Notes: generated by a model not told the origin, from the sequence alone. A DNA stretch of 46,080 bases from Caulobacter sp. (GCA_028291055.1 JAQGIP010000117.1:1-46080), one strand, 5' to 3'. Shown: positions 12,269 to 21,642, numbered from the stretch's first letter. A program made the numbers and translations.

Positions 12269-12796
12269 ATGAGCGACTATGCCTACCCGACCACGCCGCC
12301 GAAGCCGTCCAAGATCGCCAACCGGGCCGATGTGGGCAATCTGCTGATGCGCCGCTGGGCCGCCTGCTGGATCGACCTGATCGTGGTCGCGGTCATCTTC
12401 TTCATCCCCCTGGGGCTGTTCACCGCCCTGGGGCTCGACACCACCGGCGGCAGCGGCGGCATGACGGCGGGCATCATCGGCCTGATCGTGGCCCTGGCCT
12501 ACTACCCGCTCACCGAAACCCTTTGGGGCCAGACCCTGGGCAAGCTGATCCTGGGCATTATCGTCGTCACCGACAACGGCCGCCCGCCCAACATCTTCCG
12601 CTCGCTCGTGCGCACCCTGCTGCGCCTGGTCGAGGTCAATCCCTTCCTGGCGGGCGGCGTCCCGGCCGGGCTGATCGTGCTGATCACGCCAAACCGCCAG
12701 CGCCTGGGCGACCTGCTGGCCGGCACCTATGTGGTGCCGAAGAAGGATGTCACCCGCATCGCCGATCCCAGGCAGACGGCGGTCGTCTTCGACTGA
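12269..12796 (+). CDS. RDD-family membrane protein
   Basis: Inner-membrane protein of unknown function. The 175 residues contain three hydrophobic segments (about 30-52, 65-90 and 115-140). The RDD hallmark is visible as R-R-W-A-A-C-W-I-D-L-I in the first helix, followed by the conserved G-Q-T-L-G-K-L-I-L-G-I-I-V-V loop and Q-R-L-G-D-L-L-A-G-T near the end. It is divergent from the M28 peptidase gene (117 bases between starts, GC-rich and with inverted repeats) and followed by a thioesterase gene on the same strand. RDD proteins are often linked to ion homeostasis or transport, but nothing here fixes a substrate. Confidence 0.9.
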   Translation: MSDYAYPTTPPKPSKIANRADVGNLLMRRWAACWIDLIVVAVIFFIPLGLFTALGLDTTGGSGGMTAGIIGLIVALAYYPLTETLWGQTLGKLILGIIVVTDNGRPPNIFRSLVRTLLRLVEVNPFLAGGVPAGLIVLITPNRQRLGDLLAGTYVVPKKDVTRIADPRQTAVVFD

Positions 12797-12867
12797 CCGC
12801 TGCTGACACGAGGCTGGCAACAGGCCGGGCGCAGACTCCGTGACCTTGAACCCGGAGCCTTCGTCCC

Positions 12868-13314
12868 ATGTCCGCCACCGCCACCATCGCCGCCGATACC
12901 GGCACGGCCCTTGACGGCCTGCCCCGTCCGCCCTGCGCGGCCTTGCTGGGCTGGCGCATGCTGGAGGCCGACATCGAGGCCGGCTGGGTCCGCATCGCCT
13001 TCGACGGCAGCCGCCAGTTCCTCAACCCGGCGGGCTTCATCCAGGGCGGCTTCCTGGCGGCCATGCTGGACGACAGCATGGGTCCGGCGGTCTTCACCAT
13101 GACCAGGGGCGCCCTCTACACCGCCACCATCGACATGCATGTCAGCTACCTGGCCCCTGCCCGGCCCGGCCCCTACATCGGCGAGGGCCGCGTCGTGCAG
13201 CTGGGCAAGACCGTGGCCTTCCTGGAAGCCAGCCTGACGGATGCGAAGGGAACGGTGGTCGCCCGGGCCACCAGCGCCGCGCGCCTGGTGGCGGCGGCCA
13301 AGGCGCTCGCCTGA
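12868..13314 (+). CDS. PaaI-family hotdog thioesterase
   Basis: Predicted acyl-CoA thioesterase, 148 residues, the normal length of a single hotdog domain. The central helix carries F-I-Q-G-G-F-L-A-A-M-L-D-D-S-M-G-P-A, matching the family H/Q-G-G...D pattern. The strand segment T-I-D-M-H-V-S-Y-L-A-P-A and the late G-R-V-V-Q-L-G-K segment also fit. It lies 71 bases after the RDD gene and ends just before a bidirectional hairpin terminator, so the two plus-strand genes may share a transcript. Substrate cannot be read from the sequence. A second, distinct PaaI-like gene is at 42856. Confidence 0.85.
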   Translation: MSATATIAADTGTALDGLPRPPCAALLGWRMLEADIEAGWVRIAFDGSRQFLNPAGFIQGGFLAAMLDDSMGPAVFTMTRGALYTATIDMHVSYLAPARPGPYIGEGRVVQLGKTVAFLEASLTDAKGTVVARATSAARLVAAAKALA

Positions 13315-13315
13315 A

Positions 13316-13348
13316 TCAAAAAGGGCCGGGTGTGACCCCGGCCCTTTC
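13316..13348. terminator. Hairpin terminator between convergent genes
   Basis: The arms AAAGGGCCGGG (13320-13330) and CCCGGCCCTTT (13337-13347) form a perfect 11-bp stem. On the minus strand the stem is followed by five T residues, giving a good intrinsic terminator for the His-rich gene. On the plus strand it ends the thioesterase gene two codons after its stop, with only the Ts inside the stem. Confidence 0.85.
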
Positions 13349-13361
13349 GAAGGCTTGCGCC

Positions 13362-13574
13362 CTACCAGTGGTGGTGGTGGCCGCCGTGGTGCGAGCCCCC
13401 GTGGTGCATGCCGCCGTGATGCATGCCGCCGCGGTGGCCCCAGTGACGGACCATCATGGGGTGGCCACGATGGTGCATGCCCCAACCGTGACGGTGATGC
13501 ATGGGACGGGCCGAGGCGGCCCCGGCGGTGATCGCCAGCGCGGTCACGGCGATAACCAGACTCTTCAACAGCAT
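13362..13574 (-). CDS. Small secreted His/Gly/Met-rich protein
   Basis: A 70-residue product with a clean signal peptide (M-L-L-K-S-L-V-I-A-V-T-A-L-A, cleavage near A-S-A, residue 22). The mature part is almost entirely His, Gly, Met and Arg: repeated H-H-R, M-H-H-G-G and a closing H-H-H-H-W. Such composition points to binding of Cu, Ni or Zn in the periplasm, but no family is recognised and the role is inferred. It has its own terminator and is followed, 107 bases upstream on the same strand, by murB, so it could be the last gene of the murC-murB transcript. The frame fits the local GC-rich coding style and shows a real hydrophobic leader, which argues against a chance ORF. Confidence 0.7.
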   Translation of the reverse strand: MLLKSLVIAVTALAITAGAASARPMHHRHGWGMHHRGHPMMVRHWGHRGGMHHGGMHHGGSHHGGHHHHW

Positions 13575-13681
13575 GACGTTTCTCTCCCAGCCGGCGGCGT
13601 CTGCCGCGAAGTGCGGCGGCTACCGGAACGGGGGAAGGCTGCGCTTCTCCGCGCGGCAAAGCTATGCCGGAATTGGGCCGG

Positions 13682-14587
<906 letters not shown>

Positions 14588-14598
14588 CCCCAAAATTC

Positions 14599-14724
14599 CC
14601 GCTCATCCCGGCGAAAGCCGGGACCCATACTGAATGTCGCAAAGACCCACAGGGCTGGTGACGCGTAACGGTCGTGGCCAACCCGCTCGACCCCATGGGT
14701 CCCGGCTTTCGCCGGGATGAGCGG
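14599..14724. repeat. REP-like inverted doublet between murC and murB
   Basis: Two 30-base arms, 14599-14628 and 14695-14724, are perfect inverted copies separated by 66 bases. Each arm is a hairpin with stem TCCCGGC, tetraloop GAAA (a GNRA loop) and stem GCCGGGA, flanked by CCGCTCA and CCCAT. The flanks match those of the 7378-7518 doublet, while the stem bases differ in a compensating way, so both belong to one structural family. The element would be transcribed in the murC-murB message. Confidence 0.85.
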
Positions 14725-14738
14725 AGTGCGGGGTGAAA

Positions 14739-16154
14739 TCACGCCAGCGCCTTCAACTGATCCGGCAAGGCATAGGCCCAGTTGGTGATGTCGCCGGCGC
14801 CCAGCAGGACCACAAGGTCACCGTCCTTGGCCTCTTCACGCACCATCTCGGCCAGGGCGTCGGGGCTGCTCAGCGGCAGAGCGCGGCGGTGGCCGTGGCG
14901 GCGCAGGCCCTCGACCAGGCCGTCTCGGTCGAAGCCCTCGATCGGCTGTTCACCCGCCGCATAGACATCGGCCACGATCACCGTGTCGGCGTCGTTGAAG
15001 CAGGCGCTGAACTGGTCGAACAGGTCGCGAAGCCGGGTATAGCGGTGCGGCTGAACCACCGCGATCACCCGTCCGGAGGTCACCGCGCGGGCGGCCTTCA
15101 GGACATTGGCGATCTCCACCGGGTGGTGGCCATAGTCGTCGATGATGCGCACGCCGTCGACAACATCGACGGTGGAGAAGCGCCGCGCCACACCGCCGAA
15201 ACCGGCCAGGCCTTCACGGATCGCCTCGGGCGTCACGCCCAGCTCCCGGGCCACGGCGATGGCGGCGCAGGCGTTGAGCACATTGTGCTCGCCCGCCATC
15301 GGCAGCTTCAGGCCGGGCAGGCTCAGAGGCTCGCCCTTCAGCGGATTGATCTGCACATCGAACGTCGCCCCATCCGGCCCCATGGCCAGGTTGGTCGCCC
15401 GCACCTCGGCCTGGGGGTTGGTGCCGTAGGTGACCAGCCGCCGGTTCTCCACCCGCGCGGCCAGGGCCTGGACTTCCGGGTGGTCGAGACAGACCGCCGC
15501 GAAGCCGTAGAAGGGGATGTTTTCGATGAAGTCCTGGAAGGCCTTCTTGACCGCTTCGAAGTCGCCGTAGTGGTCCAGGTGCTCGGGGTCGATGTTGGTG
15601 ATGATGCCCACGGTCGATTTCAGCCGCAGGAAGGTGCCGTCGCTCTCGTCGGCCTCCACCACGATCCAGTCGCCCGCGCCGACCTTCGCATTGGTGCCAT
15701 AGGCGCGGATGATGCCGCCGTTGACCACCGTCGGGTCCATGCCGCCGGCGTCCAGCAGGGCCGCGACCATCGAGGTGGTGGTGGTCTTGCCGTGGGTGCC
15801 GGCCACCCCAACCGAAAACTGGAGCCGCATCAGTTCGGCCAGCATCTCGGCGCGGCGCACCAGCGGCAGGCGCAGCTCGCGGCAGGCGACCATCTCGACG
15901 TTGTCGGCCTTGACCGCCGTGGAATAGACCACCGCCGAGGCGCCTTCGACATTGGCCGGGTCGTGGCCGATGAAGATGGTGATGCCCAGCTTCTTCAGCC
16001 GGTCGGTGTTGGCGCTGCGCTTGGCGTCGGAGCCCTGCACCGTATAGCCGATGCGCTGCATGATCTCGGCGATGCCGCTCATGCCGATACCGCCGATGCC
16101 GATGAAATGCACGGGGCCGAGTTCGAACGGGACGGGGCGGCGGCGCTGGTTCAT
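14739..16154 (-). CDS. murC: UDP-N-acetylmuramate--L-alanine ligase MurC
   Basis: Adds L-Ala to UDP-MurNAc, the first step of stem-peptide synthesis. The 471 residues begin with the Rossmann motif [12 protein letters not shown]. They contain the ATP-binding P-loop [10 protein letters not shown], the metal and carbamate-Lys region [32 protein letters not shown] and Q-P-H-R-Y-T-R. All match MurC rather than MurD/E/F. It lies 43 bases downstream of the HlyD-type gene on the same strand and is not adjacent to murG as in the simplest dcw arrangement, because an efflux pair and a lipoprotein gene lie between them. Confidence 0.97.
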   Translation of the reverse strand: MNQRRRPVPFELGPVHFIGIGGIGMSGIAEIMQRIGYTVQGSDAKRSANTDRLKKLGITIFIGHDPANVEGASAVVYSTAVKADNVEMVACRELRLPLVRRAEMLAELMRLQFSVGVAGTHGKTTTTSMVAALLDAGGMDPTVVNGGIIRAYGTNAKVGAGDWIVVEADESDGTFLRLKSTVGIITNIDPEHLDHYGDFEAVKKAFQDFIENIPFYGFAAVCLDHPEVQALAARVENRRLVTYGTNPQAEVRATNLAMGPDGATFDVQINPLKGEPLSLPGLKLPMAGEHNVLNACAAIAVARELGVTPEAIREGLAGFGGVARRFSTVDVVDGVRIIDDYGHHPVEIANVLKAARAVTSGRVIAVVQPHRYTRLRDLFDQFSACFNDADTVIVADVYAAGEQPIEGFDRDGLVEGLRRHGHRRALPLSSPDALAEMVREEAKDGDLVVLLGAGDITNWAYALPDQLKALA

Positions 16155-16197
16155 GGCCGCGTGCTAGCCCAAATGCGCCGCCAAAGCCAATCGCCGA

Positions 16198-17328
16198 TCA
16201 GCCGCCCTTGGTGTCGATCCGGGCCTCGACCGACATGCCGGGGCGCAGGTTCGGCGTCAGCCCCTGCCCGGGATCGATGGAGATGCGCACCGGAATCCGC
16301 TGCGCCACCTTGGTGAAGTTGCCCGTGGCGTTGTCGGGGCGGATGACGCTGAACTCCGACCCGGCAGCCGGGGAGATGCGCTCCACATGGCCCTTCACCG
16401 TGGCGTGGTTGAGGGCGTCCACCTTCAGCACCACCGGCTGCCCCACCCGCACTCGGGCCATCTGGGTTTCCTTCATGTTGGCGATCACCCAGACCTGGCG
16501 CGGCACCAGGCTCATCAGCTGGGTCCCCGCCGTCACATACTGCCCCTGGCGCACGCCCACCTCGCCCAGCCGACCGTCCACGGGAGCCACGATGCGGGTG
16601 TTGGCCAGGTCGATCTCGGCCAGCTTCAGCGTTGCCTCGGCGGCCTGCACATTGGCCGCCAATGTGTCGCGTCCGACCACTGCCGACGTCACCCCGGTGG
16701 TCGCCGCCGTCCGCGCGGCTTGCGCCTCCGCCAGCGAGGCCTGCGCCGCCTGGACGGCGGTGTTGGCCGTCTCCAGCTGGGCCTGGGCGACCCAACCCTC
16801 GCGGCGGAGCGTGGCCGTCCGTCGTTGAGTGGCCTGGGCCTGGACCAGCGCCGCTCTGGCCGAGGCGATGCGCGCGTCCACCTGGCCCACCCCGGCCACC
16901 GCCGTGCCCTGCGTCTGCTTGGAATTGGCCAGGGTGGCCTGTTGCGCCGCCAGCGCCGCCCTCGCCTGCTCCACCTTCTGGCGGAAGATGCGGTCGTCGA
17001 CCTGGACCAGCAGCTGGCCGGCCTTGACCTCCTGATAGTCCTGCACCGCCACCGCCGTCACATAGCCCGACACCTGCGGACTGATCACCGTCACCTGGCC
17101 GCGCACATAGGCATTGTCGGTCGCCTGCACCGCGCTGGTGAAGGGCGGCAGCCGCCAGGCGTAGAGCACGATCAGCACGCCGATGACGCCGACCAGCGCC
17201 ATCACCACGCTCACCCAGCGCCGACGCGGCGGGGGCGGCGGCGCGGTGGTCGGATCGGCCGTGCCGACCGGGGCGGAGGGAGCCTCGGCGGGAACGGGGG
17301 CGGGATCGGAAAGTCGGGCGTCGGTCAT
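16198..17328 (-). CDS. HlyD/EmrA-type membrane fusion protein
   Basis: Periplasmic adaptor of a tripartite efflux pump. The ATG at 17328 (M-T-D-A-R-L-S-D) overlaps the stop of the upstream transporter gene as ATGA, which fixes the start. The 376 residues show a Pro-rich cytoplasmic tail, one membrane helix (about 40-60), the motif A-T-D-N-A-Y-V-R-G with the lipoyl half Q-V-S-G-Y-V, a long coiled-coil hairpin rich in Ala and Gln (about 110-230), the second lipoyl half A-P-V-D-G-R-L-G and beta-barrel segments. This is the EmrA/VceA layout. With the coupled DHA2 transporter it should export hydrophobic compounds; the substrate is not readable. Confidence 0.92.
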   Translation of the reverse strand: MTDARLSDPAPVPAEAPSAPVGTADPTTAPPPPPRRRWVSVVMALVGVIGVLIVLYAWRLPPFTSAVQATDNAYVRGQVTVISPQVSGYVTAVAVQDYQEVKAGQLLVQVDDRIFRQKVEQARAALAAQQATLANSKQTQGTAVAGVGQVDARIASARAALVQAQATQRRTATLRREGWVAQAQLETANTAVQAAQASLAEAQAARTAATTGVTSAVVGRDTLAANVQAAEATLKLAEIDLANTRIVAPVDGRLGEVGVRQGQYVTAGTQLMSLVPRQVWVIANMKETQMARVRVGQPVVLKVDALNHATVKGHVERISPAAGSEFSVIRPDNATGNFTKVAQRIPVRISIDPGQGLTPNLRPGMSVEARIDTKGG

Positions 17329-18980
17329 GCTGTGGCCTGTCTGGCGGCGCGGGCGCGCATCTGGGCGCGCGCATAGAGGATGGCGATCCACACGAAGGTG
17401 GCCGCCGCGATCACCGCGAACACGCGGAACACGTCATCGAAGGCCAGCACATTGGCCTCGCGCGTCACCTGCTGGCCCAGCAGCGCCACGGCCTCGCCGC
17501 CGCGCAGGGTGGCGTCCCCCAACGTGCGGGCATAGGCGCCGCCCAGCTGTTGCAGCCGCAGCACGGTCTGCGGGTCGGCCTGGGTGATGCCCTCGGCCAA
17601 CTGGTTGGAGTGATACTTCTCACGCATCACCTGCAGGCTGCCCAGCGCCGCCGCGCCCGCCAGGCCGCCCAGGCTCTGGGTGACGGAAAACAGCACCGAG
17701 AAGCTGGCCAGATAGGCGTAGCCCTTCTGGATCACCCGCGTGAACCCGGCCATCAGCGCCGGGCCCAGGAAGATGGCCCCCGCGAAGGCGATCATCGCCT
17801 GGCTCAGATAGAGGTTCTGCGGCCGCGTCAGGCTGGTGGATTGCGCATCGATCAGCGCGCCAACGGTGATCAGCGCCAGCGCGATCAGGATCGGCCTGGG
17901 GATATGGTTGACGTCCAGCAGGAAGGCGCTGGCCACGAACCCCGTCGCCGTCGCCGCCAGGATGATCCAGTAGAGCCCGTGGAACTGGTCGTTGGTCAGC
18001 CCCAGCGTCTGCAGCATCCCCACCGCACCCACCGTCGGCTCCGACAGCACGATGCGCACCAGGATGATGGCGAGCGCGATGCGCGCGATATCGCCGCCGG
18101 CGATCCAGCGGGTGTTGATCAACGGCTGGCTCCTGTTGTGCTCGATGATCAGCGCCGTGGTCAGCAAGGCCACCGACGCCGCCAGCGCCCAGCCCAGCCA
18201 CGGCGCGGCGGTCCACCACTCGTAGCGCCCCACCCCCAGCACGGCGCAGAGCAGCGCGATCCCCGGCGCGAACAGGGCGAAGGTGACGAAGTCCAGCGGC
18301 TCGAACACCTTGATGCGGTCGGAAGGCGGCAGCCGCAACAGCAGTACGCAGGCGTAGCAGATGATGGCCAGCCCCAGCTCGAACATGTTGAGCCCGTTCC
18401 AGGCGTCGATGCCCAGCAGGTCCGACGGGATCAGCCGCGCCAGCGGCGTCGCCAGCTGGCCCACGCCCAGCGCCAGCACGATGGCCTTGATCCGGTGGAC
18501 CGCCGGCGCGGCCTGGATGAAATAGTAGAGCCCGAGGGTCGACAGCGGCGCCGCCGCGATCCCGGCAAAGGCCCGCGCGGCGATGGCCGAGCGGAAGTCG
18601 TTGACGAACAGGTGGCCGAAGGCGACGGCGATATAGGCCAGCAGCCCGATCTCGGCGAACAGCCGGATGCCGTACTGCTGACGGAACTTGACCAGCAGCA
18701 GGTTCATGCACACCGAGGTCATCACGAACACGGTCGGCAGCCACGCCACCTGCAGCGTGAACACGCCCAGCGATCCCTGAAGGTTCTGAAGATTGGCCGA
18801 AACCAGGGCGTTGCCCAACCCGCCGGTCAGGGCCAGCACGGTCCCCACGGCCGCATAGGCCATACGTCGGCGCGTCGAGTGCAGCGGCGTGCCGGGCGAA
18901 CCGGGGATCGAGGGCTTCTCGTGCGGCAGCCAGGGATATGGCGTGCCGAGGGCCCGCGGCGCTGGAGGCTGCATCGTCAT
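17325..18980 (-). CDS. DHA2-family MFS efflux transporter (EmrB-like)
   Basis: Inner-membrane proton-driven exporter, 551 residues, with about 14 hydrophobic segments as expected for the DHA2 (EmrB/QacA) group. After a Pro-rich N-terminal tail of about 40 residues the first helix begins near A-V-G-T-V-L-A. Motif-like segments include Q-V-A-W-L-P-T-V-F-V-M and R-A-F-A-G-I-A-A-A-P. It is translationally coupled (ATGA) to the membrane fusion protein gene, the usual emrB/emrA partner, although the more common order is adaptor first. It is divergent from the Gln-rich lipoprotein gene, with about 90 bases between starts. No regulator gene of the MarR or TetR type is next to it. Confidence 0.92.
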   Translation of the reverse strand: MTMQPPAPRALGTPYPWLPHEKPSIPGSPGTPLHSTRRRMAYAAVGTVLALTGGLGNALVSANLQNLQGSLGVFTLQVAWLPTVFVMTSVCMNLLLVKFRQQYGIRLFAEIGLLAYIAVAFGHLFVNDFRSAIAARAFAGIAAAPLSTLGLYYFIQAAPAVHRIKAIVLALGVGQLATPLARLIPSDLLGIDAWNGLNMFELGLAIICYACVLLLRLPPSDRIKVFEPLDFVTFALFAPGIALLCAVLGVGRYEWWTAAPWLGWALAASVALLTTALIIEHNRSQPLINTRWIAGGDIARIALAIILVRIVLSEPTVGAVGMLQTLGLTNDQFHGLYWIILAATATGFVASAFLLDVNHIPRPILIALALITVGALIDAQSTSLTRPQNLYLSQAMIAFAGAIFLGPALMAGFTRVIQKGYAYLASFSVLFSVTQSLGGLAGAAALGSLQVMREKYHSNQLAEGITQADPQTVLRLQQLGGAYARTLGDATLRGGEAVALLGQQVTREANVLAFDDVFRVFAVIAAATFVWIAILYARAQMRARAARQATA

Positions 18981-19071
18981 GGTGGGAACTTCGGGGCCAC
19001 GTCAGTTAGTGCGCGCCCATGGCAAAGGTTCCCGGAGCGGAACAGCTCGGGCCCCGAGGGGTTATGTCGGC

Positions 19072-20427
19072 ATGGCCACACAATCCCACACCCCCCGCCG
19101 CCTTGCCCTGCTGCTGTCGACGGTGCTGAGCGCCGCGACCTTAAGCGCCTGCAACAAGCCCGCGACCGATGGCGCCGCGCCGCCCGTGGCCGGCTTCGCC
19201 GTGGCCGAAGCGCCCCCGGCGCCCTCGGCGGAGGCCCTGCCTCCCGCGCCGCCGGCTCCGGTCGGACGCGTCAGCAACCCGGAGGACAGCTACGGCTACC
19301 TGAGCCGCGCCTACTATGTGGACGACGCCTTCGGCGATTCCGCGCCGGACTACGGCTTCGACTACGACGGCACCGAGCCATGGGTCTGGCGCGCCGACCA
19401 TCGCGGCTACCGGGTGGTCGAGCGGCTCTCCAGCGGCGACCGCTACTACTATTACGACGACGGGGCCGATCAGCCCTATCTGGTCCGTGATCCGGACTAC
19501 GCCTACGGCTATGACAACGGCCAACTGGTGGTGGTCTATGACAGCCGCGGGCGCCTGATGTCCTCCGACTATGCCCGTCAACGCGCCGACTATGCTGGCC
19601 GCTATCTCTACCGAGCGCGCGCCCTGTCCCAGGCCGCCCGCCAGGAGCGCCGCGCGCCCGTGCCCGTCGCCAACTGGAACCAGCGCCGCGCCGCCTTCGA
19701 CGCCGACCGCGCCCGCCAGGAAGACCAGCGCCGCCAGGACGACCAATGGCGCGCCTACAACGACCGCCACGCCGCCCAGCAACAGGCCCAATGGGCCGAC
19801 GAACGCGGCCGCCGCCAGGCCCTGGCCGCCCAGCAGCAACAGCAGGCCCAGCAGCAACGCCAGCAACAGGAACAGCAGCAACGGGCCCAGCGCGATCAAC
19901 GCCCGATGCCGCCCGTGGGCGCCCCCCCGCAACAGCGGGGCCCTGATCGCGGCCAAGCCGACCAGGAGGCCCGTCAGCAGGCCGAACGGGCCCAACGCGA
20001 TGCCGGTATCGCCAAGGCTCAGGCGCAGCAGGCCCAGCAACAGGCCGCCAAGGCCGAGCAGGCTCAGGTCCAGGCTCAGAAGCAGCAACAGCTCCAAGCC
20101 GGCCGCGCCGCGCAACAGAGGGCCCAGGCCGACCACACCACCCAGGTCCGCGCCGGCCAGGCCCAGGCCGCCCAGAAGAAGCAGCAGGAACAGGCCGCCG
20201 CACAGGCCAAGGCCGGCCAGGTCGCCGCCCAGAAGTCCCAGGATCTGGCGCGTCACCAGCAGCATACCGCCGACGTCCAGCAGGCCCGCGCCGCCAACGA
20301 ACAGGCCAAGGCCGCCGGCGCCCGCGAAAAGCAGGCGCAACAACAGCAGCAGCAGCAAAAGCAACAGCAGCAGAAACAACAGGAACAGAAGCAGCAGCAA
20401 GACCAGAAGCGCCCCAAGCCGAACTAG
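19072..20427 (+). CDS. Gln-rich lipoprotein with Tyr/Asp-rich N-terminal domain
   Basis: A 451-residue predicted lipoprotein of no recognised family. The start at 19072 (M-A-T-Q-S-H-T-P-R-R) opens a lipoprotein signal peptide with lipobox L-S-A-C (Cys27). Residues about 65-185 form a compact domain rich in Tyr, Asp and Gly (for example Y-Y-Y-Y-D-D-G-A-D-Q-P-Y). From about residue 200 to the end the chain is low-complexity Gln/Ala/Arg/Lys, with many runs of Q-Q and K-Q, probably helical or disordered. It is the only plus-strand gene between mraZ and murC, lying between murG and the efflux pair. A 419-codon Leu-rich frame on the opposite strand is a shadow of its CAG/CAA codons. Confidence 0.8.
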   Translation: MATQSHTPRRLALLLSTVLSAATLSACNKPATDGAAPPVAGFAVAEAPPAPSAEALPPAPPAPVGRVSNPEDSYGYLSRAYYVDDAFGDSAPDYGFDYDGTEPWVWRADHRGYRVVERLSSGDRYYYYDDGADQPYLVRDPDYAYGYDNGQLVVVYDSRGRLMSSDYARQRADYAGRYLYRARALSQAARQERRAPVPVANWNQRRAAFDADRARQEDQRRQDDQWRAYNDRHAAQQQAQWADERGRRQALAAQQQQQAQQQRQQQEQQQRAQRDQRPMPPVGAPPQQRGPDRGQADQEARQQAERAQRDAGIAKAQAQQAQQQAAKAEQAQVQAQKQQQLQAGRAAQQRAQADHTTQVRAGQAQAAQKKQQEQAAAQAKAGQVAAQKSQDLARHQQHTADVQQARAANEQAKAAGAREKQAQQQQQQQKQQQQKQQEQKQQQDQKRPKPN

Positions 20428-20445
20428 CGGCGGGGCGCGGGTCGG

Positions 20446-20526
20446 CTAGATCAGGCCGAGCTGCGCCGGAATGGCGCGCTGGTGGTCGCGGACGGTCTGG
20501 ATGCGGCGCTCGGCGAGATCGGTCAT
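20446..20526 (-). CDS. Tiny 26-residue ORF overlapping the murG stop
   Basis: An ATG at 20526 overlaps the murG TGA as ATGA and opens a frame of 26 codons, M-T-D-L-A-E-R-R-I-Q-T-V-R-D followed by twelve more residues ending Q-L-G-L-I. The overlap is the same kind used by most gene pairs in this operon. The peptide looks helical and charged. It may be a real small protein, the leftover 5' end of a gene that once followed murG before the interruption, or chance. I recognise no family. It ends 18 bases from the 3' end of the convergent lipoprotein gene. Confidence 0.3.
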   Translation of the reverse strand: MTDLAERRIQTVRDHQRAIPAQLGLI

Positions 20527-21632
20527 TTGCGCGCCACCTGTTCCACCAGATCCGCCAGCCGCTCGGCCGCGTCGGGCATGGCCACCGACCGGGCGGCGGC
20601 CGACATGCGGGCCAACCGCGCCGGATCCTTCAGCAGGGCATTGAGCGCCCCGGCCAGGCTATCCACCGTCAGCTCGTCTTCGGGGCAGATGGCGGCGGCG
20701 CCCGCGTCGGCGAGCAGCTTGGCGTTGAAGGTCTGGTGATCGTCGGCGGCGATCTTCAGGGGCACCAGGATGGAGGGTTTGCCGGCGGCGGCCAGTTCGC
20801 AGACCGTCGAGGCCCCGGCCCGGCCCACCACCAGATGCGCGGCGCCCAGGCGGCCGGCCATGTCGCGGAAGAAGGGGGCGATCTCGGCCTTCACCATGGC
20901 GTCGGCATAGGCGCGCCGGGCCAGGTCCATGGATTCCTTGCGGGTCTGCTGCTGGATCACCAGTCGGGCCCGGATGGCTTCCGGCAGGATCTTGATCGCC
21001 TCGGGCGTCAGTTCGGACAGCAGCCGCGCGCCCTGGCTGCCGCCGGTGATCAGCACATGCAGCGGGCCGTCGGCGGTTGGTTGATTGTAGGGTTGATTAA
21101 ACAGCGCCCGGATCTCCGGCCGCACCGGGCTGCCCACCACATGGGCGCGGGCCTTCACCTCGGGCTTGGCAAGCTCCAGCGTGGGGAAGGCGCAGGCGAC
21201 GGCGGTGACGCGGCCGGCCATGAAGCGGTTCACCCGGCCGAACACGGCGTTCTGTTCGTGGATCAAGGTCGGGCGTTTCTGGCCCGTGGCGGCCAGCAGG
21301 GCCGGCAGCGAGGGATAGCCGCCGAAGCCGACCACGATGGCGGGGTCCAAGGCCTTGAAGGCCTTGCGGGCCTGCAACGTTCCTTGCAACACCTCCCACC
21401 CGGCCTTGACCATGCCGATGATGTCGCCCGGCTTGGCCGTGGCGGCGGACAGCGCGATGCGCTGCTCGGCGGGGAACTTGTCGGCGTACATGGCGCCGCG
21501 TTCGTCGGTGGCCAGCACGATGCGCCAGCCCCGCGCCTTCAGCGCCTCGGCCAGGGCCTGGGCGGGGAACATGTGGCCGCCGGTGCCCCCGGCGGCGACG
21601 ACCGCGAGGCGGCCCTTCACGTTGACGGTCAT
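20523..21632 (-). CDS. murG: UDP-GlcNAc:lipid I N-acetylglucosamine transferase MurG
   Basis: Peripheral membrane glycosyltransferase that turns lipid I into lipid II. The start at 21632 (M-T-V-N-V-K-G-R-L) is chosen because the conserved A-G-G-T-G-G-H-M-F-P-A loop then sits near residue 15, as in the family, and G-G-G-C-A-G-G precedes it; an upstream ATG would add 16 residues that overlap ftsW. The 369 residues also contain G-F-G-G-Y-P-S, H-E-Q-N-A, the second glycine loop T-G-G-S-Q-G-A and V-G-R-A-G-A-S-T-V-C-E-L near the donor site. It lies ten bases downstream of ftsW. Confidence 0.96.
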   Translation of the reverse strand: MTVNVKGRLAVVAAGGTGGHMFPAQALAEALKARGWRIVLATDERGAMYADKFPAEQRIALSAATAKPGDIIGMVKAGWEVLQGTLQARKAFKALDPAIVVGFGGYPSLPALLAATGQKRPTLIHEQNAVFGRVNRFMAGRVTAVACAFPTLELAKPEVKARAHVVGSPVRPEIRALFNQPYNQPTADGPLHVLITGGSQGARLLSELTPEAIKILPEAIRARLVIQQQTRKESMDLARRAYADAMVKAEIAPFFRDMAGRLGAAHLVVGRAGASTVCELAAAGKPSILVPLKIAADDHQTFNAKLLADAGAAAICPEDELTVDSLAGALNALLKDPARLARMSAAARSVAMPDAAERLADLVEQVARK

Positions 21633-21642
21633 GCGGCCTGCC

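Noticed and set aside
12152..12820. N-terminal extension of the M28 peptidase frame
   Set aside because: The extension is antisense to the RDD gene, and the internal Met opens a clear signal peptide.
19141..20400. 419-codon minus-strand Leu-rich frame that looks like a membrane protein
   Set aside because: Reverse complement of CAG/CAA-rich codons yields Leu runs. The plus-strand frame has a proper signal peptide, lipobox and ribosome-binding site.
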